In this document: positions 1-6,688 of the stretch, one piece after another
Layout: the number at the start of each line of letters is the position of its first letter
Position numbering within the stretch: the stretch's first letter is position 1
NCBI GenBank assembly: GCA_964396265.1
Contig: CAYNEM010000034.1
Span: 1 to 9,599 of the forward strand
Direction: 5' to 3'
Length of the DNA stretch: 9,599 nt
Source of the DNA: EA-27 sp964396265
GTDB taxonomy: Archaea > Thermoplasmatota > Thermoplasmata > RBG-16-68-12 > EA-27
Notes under the pieces: generated by a model
What the model saw: the letters and a program-made list of their open reading frames with translations, nothing else
The model's database searches: none
Told to the model about the DNA's origin: nothing
Position numbers and translations under genes: made by a program

Positions 1-2
1 GG

Positions 3-98
3 ATCCAGCGGATGGCGGACTACGGGCTGTCGATCGCGGTGATCGCCTTCAACCGATATCTCGAGCGGCCGACGAACTTATGCAAGCCCGTGCAATGA
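3..98 (+). CDS. C-terminal fragment of an unrecognised protein
   Basis: An open frame enters from the left edge and ends at TGA 96-98, giving about 31 residues that include MADYGLSIAVIAFNRYLERP. The peptide looks like an ordinary protein C-terminus: a hydrophobic stretch (LSIAVIAF) followed by a charged tail. I do not recognise the family. Its last 21 bases overlap the 3' end of prs on the other strand, so the two genes converge tail to tail. The neighbouring archaeosortase-like gene also ends in a tail-to-tail overlap, which makes this one more credible. The fragment is short, so it could still be a chance open frame. Confidence 0.4.
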   Translation: MQRMADYGLSIAVIAFNRYLERPTNLCKPVQ

Positions 99-956
99 CC
101 ACCGGATTGCCGCCGCGAGCTCGGGCGCTACGGAAACCCGGGTCGCCGGGCTGAGCAACGTGTCCGTGGCGACCACCTCGTCGCACGCCTGAAGGCGCTG
201 GAGCGCGTTGGCGGCGAAAAGGCCGTGGACGCACGCCGCGACGACGCGCTTCGCACCCTGCTCTCGGAGCATCTTGGCGGCGATTGCGATTGTGGTGCCC
301 GTCGAAATCACGTCGTCCACAATCGCGACATGGCGGCCCTTCACATCCATCGACTTCGGCGTCACGTCGACCGTGTAGCTGTCGATCCGCCGCTTCTCCA
401 GGAAGTCCCAATCCGCGCCCAGGGTCTCACCGACCTCTCGGGCGAAGCGCTGCGCATTCTCGTCCGGCGCGAGGACGGAGTCGATTCCCTTGCCTCCGAG
501 GTAGCGTGCAATCGCGGGCATCCCACTCACGTCCCTCGCGGTCACGTCGAAGAACTTGAGGACCCCGAGCTCGTGGACGCTCACCGTGTACACGGCCTGC
601 ACGCCGATCTGGAGGCGTTTCGCGAGAGCCCGGGCGCTCACGGGTTCTCCCGCCTCGAACTTCTTGTCTTGGCGGCCGTACCCGAAGTACGGGATCACGA
701 GGGTGACACTCCTCGCCCCCTCGCCCTCGATCGCATCGTGCAACAGCAGGAGTTCGACGATCTTGTCGTCCGGGTGGGTCGACTGGACGAGCACGACGTC
801 CTCCCCGCGCACGGTCCCCAGGAGGCGGACATACCGCTCCCCGTCCGGGAACCCACCGGGGTGCTTCTCGAACGCGACCTCGACCATCCCTGCCTGGAGG
901 TTGCGGGCAAGCTCCTTCCCGAGGCCGAGGGAGGCGGACCCCGCCACGACTTTCAT
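78..956 (-). CDS. prs: Ribose-phosphate pyrophosphokinase (PRPP synthetase)
   Basis: It transfers pyrophosphate from ATP to ribose 5-phosphate to make PRPP, the precursor for purines, pyrimidines, histidine and NAD; a cytoplasmic enzyme. Visible in the sequence (292 residues): the loop FGYGRQDKKFEAGEPVSA at about 91-108, the preceding STHPDDKIVELLLLHDA region at 59-75, a catalytic-region His at 128 (SVHEL), and the PRPP-binding motif VDDVISTGTT at 213-222. The length is typical of archaeal Prs and shorter than the roughly 310-320 residues of bacterial enzymes. I start at ATG 956 (MKVVAGSAS). The frame can be extended to a TTG at 974, but a TATA-like element at 985-994 lies 33 bases from the ATG and fits a leaderless start. 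The gene diverges from the archaeosortase gene and has no obvious functional tie to the glycan genes beyond nucleotide supply. Confidence 0.95.
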   Translation of the reverse strand: MKVVAGSASLGLGKELARNLQAGMVEVAFEKHPGGFPDGERYVRLLGTVRGEDVVLVQSTHPDDKIVELLLLHDAIEGEGARSVTLVIPYFGYGRQDKKFEAGEPVSARALAKRLQIGVQAVYTVSVHELGVLKFFDVTARDVSGMPAIARYLGGKGIDSVLAPDENAQRFAREVGETLGADWDFLEKRRIDSYTVDVTPKSMDVKGRHVAIVDDVISTGTTIAIAAKMLREQGAKRVVAACVHGLFAANALQRLQACDEVVATDTLLSPATRVSVAPELAAAIRWSLHGLA

Positions 957-984
957 GGTGTTCCGCTCGGGCAAGCCCGTAGCG

Positions 985-994
985 CTATTTCAAA
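985..994 (-). promoter_or_regulatory. TATA box of prs
   Basis: Read on the minus strand the element is TTTGAAATAG, centred about 33 bases upstream of ATG 956. No Shine-Dalgarno site precedes that ATG, so a leaderless or near-leaderless transcript is likely. It is the weakest TATA match among the promoters called here. Confidence 0.45.
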
Positions 995-1051
995 GCCCCG
1001 CCGTTCCTTCCCTCCGGGAATCCTCGCACGGATGACACGGGGCGACAAGCC

Positions 1052-1059
1052 TTTTTATA
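1052..1059 (+). promoter_or_regulatory. TATA box of the archaeosortase-like gene
   Basis: TTTTTATA is preceded by a purine-rich GACAAG that could serve as the TFB recognition element. Its centre is about 30 bases from ATG 1086, so transcription should begin within a few bases of that codon. This rules against the upstream in-frame ATG at 1032, which lies before the TATA box. Confidence 0.7.
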
Positions 1060-1085
1060 CGCGCGCCTCCGATGAACGCGCGCCC

Positions 1086-2282
1086 ATGGAGTTCCGGAAC
1101 GTCGTCGGGTGGGCGAAGGGCCACCGAAACGTCCTCGTCGTCGCCGGCCTCATCCTCGTCGTCGCGGGCGTCGACCTCGTCGTGAACCGGCCGAAAGGGG
1201 ACGTGGGCTTGGTGCCCGTGCCCCTCTTGGCGGCCGGTTTCGCGATCCTTGCGCTCGTGTTCTGGCCCACCGCCAAAGGAGGACCCCGCTCGCCGGGCGA
1301 CACGCTCGCGCATCGGTTCCTCTGGTGGGCGACCTTGGACGGGCGGCTCATCCCCCTGTTTCCCGTCTTCGGAATCGCGGTCATCGTCGCGGATCTCGCC
1401 TACAACGCCTTCTGGGCGGTGACGCCGGAGCTCCTCGAGCACGACCAGGCCGCCCTTCTGGCAGGAGGGATGCTCATCACCTATCGATTCGTGCCCCAGC
1501 GGTACGGGAGGGAGCGCGATTTCGTCTTCCTCTTCGCCTTCACGCTCTCGCTCATCCTCGTCCTCCCCCTCCTCTTCCTGCGGGCCTTCGGGGACATCAA
1601 TGAGAGCGTCGACGCATACTCCTGGGTCGCGCTGGCGCCGCAGACGGGGGCGATCATGAACGCGATCGGGATTCCCACGACTCTGGGACCCGTCGCAGGC
1701 AACACTGCGCCCGGGCTGACCTTCCGAACGGAAGGCGGCCTGTGGGTGACCGTGGTCATCACGAGTGCGTGTTCCGGGATTTACAGCTTCGCAATCTTCG
1801 CGTCCGCATTCACGGCGTTCGTGATGACGGAGCAGAAACGGTTGACGAAACGTGTCGTCGCCTTCTTCGCGCTCGGCGTCTTCCTCGCGTACCTCGCGAA
1901 CATCCTCCGCATGGTCGCCATCGCCTACATCGGTTACAAGTACGACACGCCACAGGAGGGCGTCAACAACTTGCTGATCGCCCACAGCAATCTGGGTTGG
2001 ATCATATTCCTGGCGTGGATCGCCCTGTTCTGGATGGCGCTCTTTCGATTCCTGCCACGAGACTCCTCAACCCAGGCCGGGGTCGCGGTGCAAGCCGTGC
2101 TGCCGAAGCGCCGCGGCACGTTCTGCGGGATTTGCGGCATCGTCCTCACCCCCGCGATCCCCGCAACCCGTTGTGCCTGCGGGAAGTTCTACCATGCCGA
2201 GTGCCTGAACGGGGAGGGGCGCTGCCCGAACTGCCAGGCACCCTCGCTAGCCTATCCGGCGGTAGACCACACCGCCAGCTAG
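1086..2282 (+). CDS. Archaeosortase/exosortase-family membrane protease with C-terminal zinc finger
   Basis: Exosortases and archaeosortases are multi-pass membrane cysteine transpeptidases that cleave C-terminal sorting signals of surface proteins and attach a lipid anchor. This 398-residue protein has about eight hydrophobic segments (roughly 16-33, 42-60, 88-108, 120-134, 145-166, 217-250, 259-283, 301-325). The family's key residues are present in order: Cys229 in SACSGIYS, Arg275 in ANILRM and His300 in AHSNLGW. After the last segment and a short linker comes a soluble zinc-binding domain (347-383) with ligand spacing C-x2-C-x12-C-x-C-x4-H-x2-C-x6-C-x2-C, resembling RING/PHD-type fingers. 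I cannot assign a subfamily (ArtA to ArtF type). The frame is open upstream to 225, but the TATA box at 1052-1059 sets a leaderless start at ATG 1086. Its last 36 bases overlap the UDP-glucose dehydrogenase gene tail to tail. The adjacent glycan genes fit a role in surface protein maturation. Confidence 0.88.
   Translation: MEFRNVVGWAKGHRNVLVVAGLILVVAGVDLVVNRPKGDVGLVPVPLLAAGFAILALVFWPTAKGGPRSPGDTLAHRFLWWATLDGRLIPLFPVFGIAVIVADLAYNAFWAVTPELLEHDQAALLAGGMLITYRFVPQRYGRERDFVFLFAFTLSLILVLPLLFLRAFGDINESVDAYSWVALAPQTGAIMNAIGIPTTLGPVAGNTAPGLTFRTEGGLWVTVVITSACSGIYSFAIFASAFTAFVMTEQKRLTKRVVAFFALGVFLAYLANILRMVAIAYIGYKYDTPQEGVNNLLIAHSNLGWIIFLAWIALFWMALFRFLPRDSSTQAGVAVQAVLPKRRGTFCGICGIVLTPAIPATRCACGKFYHAECLNGEGRCPNCQAPSLAYPAVDHTAS
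2124..2234 (+). other. Zinc-finger domain coding segment (C4HC3 ligand order)
   Basis: This part of the archaeosortase-like gene encodes residues 347-383 with eight candidate zinc ligands: Cys347, Cys350, Cys363, Cys365, His370, Cys373, Cys380 and Cys383. The ligand order Cys4-His-Cys3 matches the PHD/RING-CH arrangement rather than classical C3HC4 RING, but the loops are very short. It lies after the last predicted membrane segment and is probably cytoplasmic, although topology was not computed. No ubiquitin-like, E1 or E2 gene is visible here, so a ligase role should not be assumed; a binding or regulatory domain is equally possible. Confidence 0.75.
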
Positions 2283-3542
2283 TGACTTCCGGTCTAGGGA
2301 GCGTCGGCCATCCACGACGACTCGTTTCGCCATGCGGCCAAAGTCCTTCGCCTTCAGCTTGCGGAATTCCGGCCAGTCCGCCTGGATGATGCAACCATGG
2401 GCACCCTCCAACGCGTCCGGAACGGAGCCTGCCTGCGCAATGTGCGGCATTGCTTTCGCGAAATTCGCTCCCGCTACAGGGTCGTAGCCGATGACGGCTG
2501 CGCTGCGCTTCTCGAGTTCCCGAACGATGGGGATGGCCCGCGACTCCCGGACGTCGTCCGTCCCGGCCTTGAACGCGAGCCCCAAGACCGCGATCCGCTT
2601 CCTGCCGAGACTCCCCAACTCCTCCTCCAGGATGTCGACGGCGCGCAGCGGTTGGCGGTCGTTCAGCGCCAGGACCTCGCGGAGGAACCGGGCGTCGTAT
2701 CCCTGGAGGGACCCTGCCGCCACGAGAGCCGCCACATCCTTCGAGAAGCAGCTGCCCCCAAACCCTACGCCGGGCACCATGAACCGGGGGTTGATTCGCG
2801 GGTCAAGCCCCATGCCCTTCACGACTTCGTCCCAGTCGACGCCGAACCGGTCACACAGGTTCGCGAGCTCGTTCGCGAAGCTCACCTTCGTCGAGAGGAA
2901 GGCGTTCGTCGCGTACTTGATCATCTCCGCAGTGCGGAGGTCGCAGCGGAGCTTCGGGCAGTCGAACGGCTCATACAGCGCTGCCAACGCGTCTCCGCTC
3001 GCCCCGTCCCGCTCCCCGATGATGATGCGATCCGCCCGCAACGCGTCTTTGAGCGCCGACCCTTCTCGCAGGAACTCCGGATTCACACACAGGCCCCATC
3101 GCGTTGAAGCCCCCGCCCCACGACGAATCTCGGGAACAATCACGGTCTCTGTGGTTCCGGGGAGGACCGTGCTTTTCACCACGACCGTATGGCGGCCCTT
3201 GCGCCGTTTCAGCGCGTCGCCGATCATCGCGGCGGCGGAGCGGAGTTGGCGGTCGTCCATCGAGCCGTTCGCACGCGCGGGAGTGCCCACGCACAGGAAC
3301 GAGAACTCGGCTCCCCGGACCGCGGACACGCCGTCGGTCGTCGCGGAGAGTGCCCCCGTTTTGATGGCCTTCCGGAGTGCGGCATCGACGCCCGCCTCGA
3401 AGAATGCGGCCTTCCCCTGGTTCACCGAGTCTACTTTCGCGGCATCGACGTCCACGCAGACGACACGATGTCCATGGGCGGCCAAGGCCAAACCCGTCAC
3501 CAGCCCAACGTACCCGGTGCCCACGACGGCGATTGTGGTCAC
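2247..3542 (-). CDS. ugd: UDP-glucose 6-dehydrogenase
   Basis: It oxidises UDP-glucose to UDP-glucuronate with two NAD+ in the cytoplasm; in haloarchaea the equivalent AglM feeds the S-layer N-glycan. The 431-residue product has an N-terminal Rossmann motif VVGTGYVGL (6-14), ExxKYxTN-type residues Lys209 and Asn213, and the catalytic GFGGSCFSKD with Cys265 and Asp269. These four sit at a constant offset of +5 from the Streptococcus enzyme residues (Lys204, Asn208, Cys260, Asp264). The C-terminal UDP-binding part carries GLAFKAGTDDVRESRA (321-336). I choose GTG 3542 rather than ATG 3566: a TATA box lies directly against that ATG, so transcription should begin near 3542, and the resulting N-terminus MTTIAVVGTGYVGL matches the family. 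GalU in the same window favours UDP-glucose as substrate, but a UDP-ManNAc or GDP-mannose dehydrogenase cannot be excluded. Confidence 0.92.
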   Translation of the reverse strand: MTTIAVVGTGYVGLVTGLALAAHGHRVVCVDVDAAKVDSVNQGKAAFFEAGVDAALRKAIKTGALSATTDGVSAVRGAEFSFLCVGTPARANGSMDDRQLRSAAAMIGDALKRRKGRHTVVVKSTVLPGTTETVIVPEIRRGAGASTRWGLCVNPEFLREGSALKDALRADRIIIGERDGASGDALAALYEPFDCPKLRCDLRTAEMIKYATNAFLSTKVSFANELANLCDRFGVDWDEVVKGMGLDPRINPRFMVPGVGFGGSCFSKDVAALVAAGSLQGYDARFLREVLALNDRQPLRAVDILEEELGSLGRKRIAVLGLAFKAGTDDVRESRAIPIVRELEKRSAAVIGYDPVAGANFAKAMPHIAQAGSVPDALEGAHGCIIQADWPEFRKLKAKDFGRMAKRVVVDGRRSLDRKSLAGGVVYRRIG

Positions 3543-3564
3543 ACCGCGAGCATTCCGGTCCCTC

Positions 3565-3574
3565 ATAGAAAAAG
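3565..3574 (-). promoter_or_regulatory. TATA box of the UDP-glucose dehydrogenase gene
   Basis: On the minus strand the element reads CTTTTTCTAT, preceded by purine-rich GCAAAG as a candidate TFB element. Its centre is 27-28 bases from GTG 3542 but only 3-4 bases from ATG 3566, so it decides the start. It sits in the 79-base gap between this gene and the WbqC-family gene, giving the dehydrogenase its own transcript. Confidence 0.65.
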
Positions 3575-3621
3575 CTTTGCGGCCCCCTATCGCGTACGGA
3601 CTCCGGCAGACGATCCGATGA

Positions 3622-4329
3622 TCATTTGCGAGAGGGGAACGGACTCAGCTGGCCGCATTCCTCGAGGAGCCCGCCAGCGTGATCCCCCAGGTTCAGAACG
3701 GCGTCGAGCGCGCTTGCGTTGGGAATGAACTTGCCCCACAGTTGGCGGTAGGTCGGATGGCGAAACTCCTGCACGCGCACCTCCAGGCCGGCGAACATGT
3801 CGCGATCAAGGTAATCGGGCCCGCCCGGTCCGGACAGGTATGTGTCGCCGCCTGCCCGTCGCGTGAGTTCCACCAGTTTCCCGGAGGGGGAGGGCTCCTC
3901 CAATGCCGCCAGCTCCGACGCCCACAGGATTCGGCGCTTGATTCCCAGAGCCCCTGCGAGGAATTCGATGAGCGGTCGGTTGATTGCGGCGAGCGTGGCC
4001 GGGGGTTGGCGATAGAACGCCTCCACGTCCTTCGCGTACGCACCGAAGTACTTCGCCTGCGCATAGTTCACGCGAATCGCCTCCCAATGGTCTCTCGCCC
4101 ACGGTTTCGACGCATCCGCTTCGACCGCACGAATCTCACGGCCTGTTGGCCTCCTGACCGGAACCGTGAGCCACATCAGTCGCTCTTGCGTCTTAATCCG
4201 ATTCCTGTTATGAAAGTCGTTCTTGGAGTACTGCGCAGTGTCGTAGAGCACGAGCACATCCGCGAGGAACATCTTGTGGAAGAAGCCGAGGTACGGGAGG
4301 TAGTTCGGCTGGTGGATCGCGACGATCAA
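3622..4329 (-). CDS. WbqC-family protein
   Basis: The 235-residue product begins MIVAIHQPNYLPYLGFFHKM, the hallmark N-terminus of the WbqC-like family, whose members sit in O-antigen and other surface polysaccharide clusters. The biochemical activity is not established, so only a glycan-related role can be stated. Other conserved-looking stretches are YDTAQYSKNDFHNRNRIKT near residues 29-47 and a TYLSGPGGPDYLD segment near 162-174. The start is TTG 4327-4329, preceded by a GGGGAG ribosome site at 5-6 bases; the start and the stop of the upstream methyltransferase share four bases (TTGA), so translation is probably coupled. No signal peptide or membrane segment is evident. This gene ends 79 bases before the dehydrogenase start. 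Confidence 0.88.
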   Translation of the reverse strand: MIVAIHQPNYLPYLGFFHKMFLADVLVLYDTAQYSKNDFHNRNRIKTQERLMWLTVPVRRPTGREIRAVEADASKPWARDHWEAIRVNYAQAKYFGAYAKDVEAFYRQPPATLAAINRPLIEFLAGALGIKRRILWASELAALEEPSPSGKLVELTRRAGGDTYLSGPGGPDYLDRDMFAGLEVRVQEFRHPTYRQLWGKFIPNASALDAVLNLGDHAGGLLEECGQLSPFPSRK

Positions 4330-4919
4330 CGCGACTCCCCCCGGTAGAGGTACAGCGTGAAATCGTGCGGCATGTAATCATGGCGAAGGACAACCCGGCG
4401 GCTCACGCGGCGCGCAAGACGGACCATGCGTATGGGTTCGTAGTAGTGCCGGCCGGGTTCCCGCCAATCGGCCCACGTGCTCAGCATATTCATCGCCGCG
4501 GCAACGTCGCACGCCTGGAAGCAGGCCCGGATCATTCGTCGCATGTCCGCCTCGTTCGTTCCGGTCTCTACGTTCAGCACGCCAGAGGCGACGGCGTAGT
4601 CGGCGCGTCGTGGCAAGGAGCGGCCAGTCACGTCTAATACCTCGAACGCTGCTGCAGGATGGAGTTCCCGGGCCCTCTCGATGAGCCGTGGGGACAGGTC
4701 GAGCCCGGCGTACCTGCTTCGGATGCTCTTCGCCTCAAGGAAGTTCAGGAAGTGCCCGAGCCCGCACCCCACGTCGAGGACCGACCTCCCATGGAGCTCG
4801 CCGACCTCCGCGAGAACTTCGAATCGCCTGCGCTGTCCTTCCTCGCTCCAGTCAAGGGTCTTCGGAGAGTCCCCGTACCGTCGGAGGCGGCTCTCGAAGA
4901 ATCGACGGATATCGACCAC
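4326..4919 (-). CDS. Class I SAM-dependent methyltransferase
   Basis: The product has 197 residues with a Rossmann-like methyltransferase core: motif I VLDVGCGLGHF at about 47-57, an acidic ribose-contact region GLDLSP at 72-77, then a region around 90-110 for motifs II/III. The short C-terminus contains RHDYMPHDFTLYLYR. The substrate cannot be read from the sequence. Overlap with the WbqC-family gene by four bases implies that both act on the same glycan intermediate, for instance O- or N-methylation of a sugar, which is inference. The start is GTG 4919. A TATA-like element about 30 bases upstream and no Shine-Dalgarno site fit a leaderless first gene; an ATG at 4933 is in another frame. Confidence 0.88.
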   Translation of the reverse strand: MVDIRRFFESRLRRYGDSPKTLDWSEEGQRRRFEVLAEVGELHGRSVLDVGCGLGHFLNFLEAKSIRSRYAGLDLSPRLIERARELHPAAAFEVLDVTGRSLPRRADYAVASGVLNVETGTNEADMRRMIRACFQACDVAAAMNMLSTWADWREPGRHYYEPIRMVRLARRVSRRVVLRHDYMPHDFTLYLYRGESR

Positions 4920-4945
4920 GAGGGGAGCGCCATGCCGGCCCGCCG

Positions 4946-4953
4946 ATTTTATC
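4946..4953 (-). promoter_or_regulatory. TATA box of the methyltransferase-WbqC operon
   Basis: On the minus strand the element is GATAAAAT, preceded by CGCAAG, and is centred about 30 bases upstream of GTG 4919. It lies in the 46-base gap after the deacetylase gene, so the methyltransferase-WbqC pair can be transcribed independently of the genes upstream. Confidence 0.6.
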
Positions 4954-4965
4954 CTTGCGGCGGCG

Positions 4966-5745
4966 CTACCAAAACATCTTGTAGAGCACGAATCCCTCGG
5001 CGTACCCGCAGCCGGACTGCGCGCCCCGCGTCCGCGCGAGGCTCTTGAAGGACTCCTCGTCGAAATACGCGCGGGCCTTGAACTGGCTCGTGTAGCAGCG
5101 TAGCGCCGCCAATTTCGCCTCGAGCGCGCCCGTGATGTCGACGAACAGGCTCGGGGTGAAGGAATGGCTTCCGTAGCGCAGAATCTCGTACTGGAGGATC
5201 GTCTCGTTTCGGCGAAACGTGCGGATCGCGGCCTTCGCGACCGTTTCGTGGTCCTGATGGGGATCCTCGAGGAAAGGGATGAACAGGAGGTCCGGCTTCA
5301 CGTCTTCCTGCAGGCGTTCGAGGACGTCCATGACCTCGCGGCGGTGCTCGGGGAACTCCCGATTCGGCAGCTCATACGCGTGGGGGGTGGCCCCCGTGAC
5401 GTCGCACGCGCGGAGGAACTCCTTCATCCGAAGACCGGGCCTTCCGGGCGGGGCCTCGTCCTCGCAGGCCGACAGGGTCGCCGCGTGGATGTCCACGCCA
5501 GCCTTGCTCCCGAGGATCAAGGAGCCGCCACACCCGAGCTCGATGTCGTCGGGGTGCGCGCCGAGCGCCAACACCCTAGAGTAACCGCGAAGTGCGCGCG
5601 CGGCTTCGTTTAGATGTTTCGCGGCTGAGCGGCGTGGCATCGTCGGCCTGATGCTCCTCTTTGCCCTCATAATCCTTTCCCTCCGGTTTTCGTGGTTTGT
5701 TCCCGGCCCCGGGCGGGGTATCGGGCTACCCGAGACCGGCGTCAT
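4966..5745 (-). CDS. PIG-L/LmbE-family deacetylase
   Basis: PIG-L/LmbE enzymes are zinc-dependent hydrolases that remove acetyl groups from N-acetylglucosamine-type sugars or related conjugates. The 259-residue reading has the signature LGAHPDDIELGCGGSL with His64, Asp66 and Asp67, and the second metal site PHQDH with His163, Asp165 and His166. The protein ends GYAEGFVLYKMFW, typical of the fold's C-terminal edge. The start is uncertain. ATG 5743-5745 overlaps the glycosyltransferase stop (ATGA) and has GGAGGG seven bases before it. In-frame ATG 5670 also has GGAGGG, eight bases before it, and gives 234 residues; the extra 25 residues are Pro/Gly-rich and not obviously conserved. It is probably the second gene of an operon with the family 2 glycosyltransferase, and its likely target is an N-acetyl sugar of the same glycan. 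Confidence 0.9.
   Translation of the reverse strand: MTPVSGSPIPRPGPGTNHENRRERIMRAKRSIRPTMPRRSAAKHLNEAARALRGYSRVLALGAHPDDIELGCGGSLILGSKAGVDIHAATLSACEDEAPPGRPGLRMKEFLRACDVTGATPHAYELPNREFPEHRREVMDVLERLQEDVKPDLLFIPFLEDPHQDHETVAKAAIRTFRRNETILQYEILRYGSHSFTPSLFVDITGALEAKLAALRCYTSQFKARAYFDEESFKSLARTRGAQSGCGYAEGFVLYKMFW
5717..5737. repeat. Short inverted repeat at the start of the deacetylase gene
   Basis: GGTATCGGG and CCCGAGACC flank a CTA loop, giving an eight-pair stem with one mismatch. It falls between the two candidate deacetylase start codons. On the minus strand no T-run follows, so it does not look like a terminator. It could influence which start is used, or be chance in GC-rich DNA. Confidence 0.35.
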
Positions 5746-6554
5746 CTGAACGCCCTCCGGTACAGCTTCAAGCCCTCTCGGAATTTGGGGTCAAATAACT
5801 TCCTAAAGAAGTGCCATGGAATTCCGAGAACCGTACCTGTTGCGTAGATCAGAAGACCCAAGGGAGCCGTGGCTCGGTAGTCCCGTTCTGACCAGATTCC
5901 GATGAGATAGAGGACTGCATGGGCGAGCACCTTTTCCCTCTGATTCGGGGGGGTCCGCTCAAGCCAGGGCATCCAGGTGAATCCGATCCAGAAGTTCGCG
6001 GCGGTTTTTTGGATCGACATCATGCGAGTCTCGGGCGCGCCTCCCGGAGGTTCGAGTCGCCGGTAGAGGCTTCCTTCCAAATTTCCGCGACTTGTCGCCC
6101 TCACAAGCCATGAGAGTGTAGTAAGCCACCCTTGGACCATGTCCTCGGGATATCCGCCGAGGCGGAGGAAGTTCTCCCGACGATGGTACACGATGTTAAC
6201 GCCTTTCCCATCCCAGATGTAATCCATCCCGGTTGCTACCCGATCGAACTCGATATGGTCGAGGTCCGCGATGATGTCGTCATCGTCGTCCTGGAATAGG
6301 ATCCAGTCGGTGTCCGCCATCCGTGCTCCCAAGTTCCTCTGTTTTGTCCGTGTATCCCGGGGCGAAGGGGGGAATCTGACGTAGTGTGCTCCGCTCCTTC
6401 GACAGACTTCCTCAGTGGCCATTGCATCCTGGGGATTCGGGCTTGCATCGACGATGACCACCCTGTCAATCCCCGACCCGCACCATAGGGGCACACGACG
6501 CTCGATGAGGCGCGGGCGGCCTTTTGTCGAACAGACAAGTGCTAGGCTCGGCAT
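5742..6554 (-). CDS. Family 2 (GT-A) glycosyltransferase
   Basis: A GT2-type transferase would move a sugar from a nucleotide donor to an acceptor at the cytoplasmic face of the membrane. The 270-residue product opens MPSLALVCSTKGRP, continues with a beta strand RVVIVDASPNP (31-41), has KQRNLG at 71-76, and carries an acidic cluster FQDDDDDI (87-94) at the position of the metal-binding DXD. A hydrophobic segment near the C-terminus (LGLLIYATGTVLGIPWHFF) may anchor it. I start at ATG 6554, four bases after GGAGG; a TTG at 6590 would add 12 unlike residues. It is likely the first gene of a pair with the deacetylase. Base composition is lower in GC than the flanks: one sampled 60-base line near the 3' end is about 45 percent. 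Donor and acceptor are unknown. Confidence 0.85.
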   Translation of the reverse strand: MPSLALVCSTKGRPRLIERRVPLWCGSGIDRVVIVDASPNPQDAMATEEVCRRSGAHYVRFPPSPRDTRTKQRNLGARMADTDWILFQDDDDDIIADLDHIEFDRVATGMDYIWDGKGVNIVYHRRENFLRLGGYPEDMVQGWLTTLSWLVRATSRGNLEGSLYRRLEPPGGAPETRMMSIQKTAANFWIGFTWMPWLERTPPNQREKVLAHAVLYLIGIWSERDYRATAPLGLLIYATGTVLGIPWHFFRKLFDPKFREGLKLYRRAFR

Positions 6555-6651
6555 CCTGCCTCCCGAGGGGCGGGTTCCGTCTCTCCGCAACCATGCTGCG
6601 GCTAAGAAGGTTACCCACCGATGGGGCGTTGTATCCCGCCTCGTGGTGACA

Positions 6652-6662
6652 GTAAGTCTTAC
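6652..6662. repeat. Palindrome GTAAG-T-CTTAC in a divergent intergenic region
   Basis: An 11-base perfect palindrome lies in the 134-base gap between the divergent GT2 gene and the second methyltransferase. It is 27 bases before ATG 6689 and coincides with the only AT-rich block that could act as that gene's TATA element. It could be an operator or part of the promoter; a short palindrome can also arise by chance. Confidence 0.3.
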
Positions 6663-6688
6663 CTTCGGGACTACCGTGCCGAGGTCTC

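Noticed and set aside
1..6. BamHI site at the first base as evidence of a clone end
   Set aside because: The same hexamer occurs at several internal places, for example 6299-6304, so the edge position proves nothing.
225..1085. Long in-frame N-terminal extension of the archaeosortase-like frame (685 residues in total)
   Set aside because: It is antisense to prs, has no recognisable domain, and the TATA box at 1052-1059 places transcription start just before ATG 1086.
990..1985. 331-residue minus-strand open frame
   Set aside because: It is antisense to the archaeosortase gene and is very rich in Arg, Asp, Glu and Gly, as expected for the complement of a GC-rich coding region.
2124..2234. 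Ubiquitin-ligase RING domain
   Set aside because: The ligand order is C4HC3 with very short loops, and no ubiquitin-like, E1 or E2 gene is in the window, so ligase activity is unsupported.
2491..3621. 376-residue plus-strand open frame over the dehydrogenase
   Set aside because: It is rich in Ser, Arg and Pro, has no motif and is antisense to a gene with intact catalytic residues.
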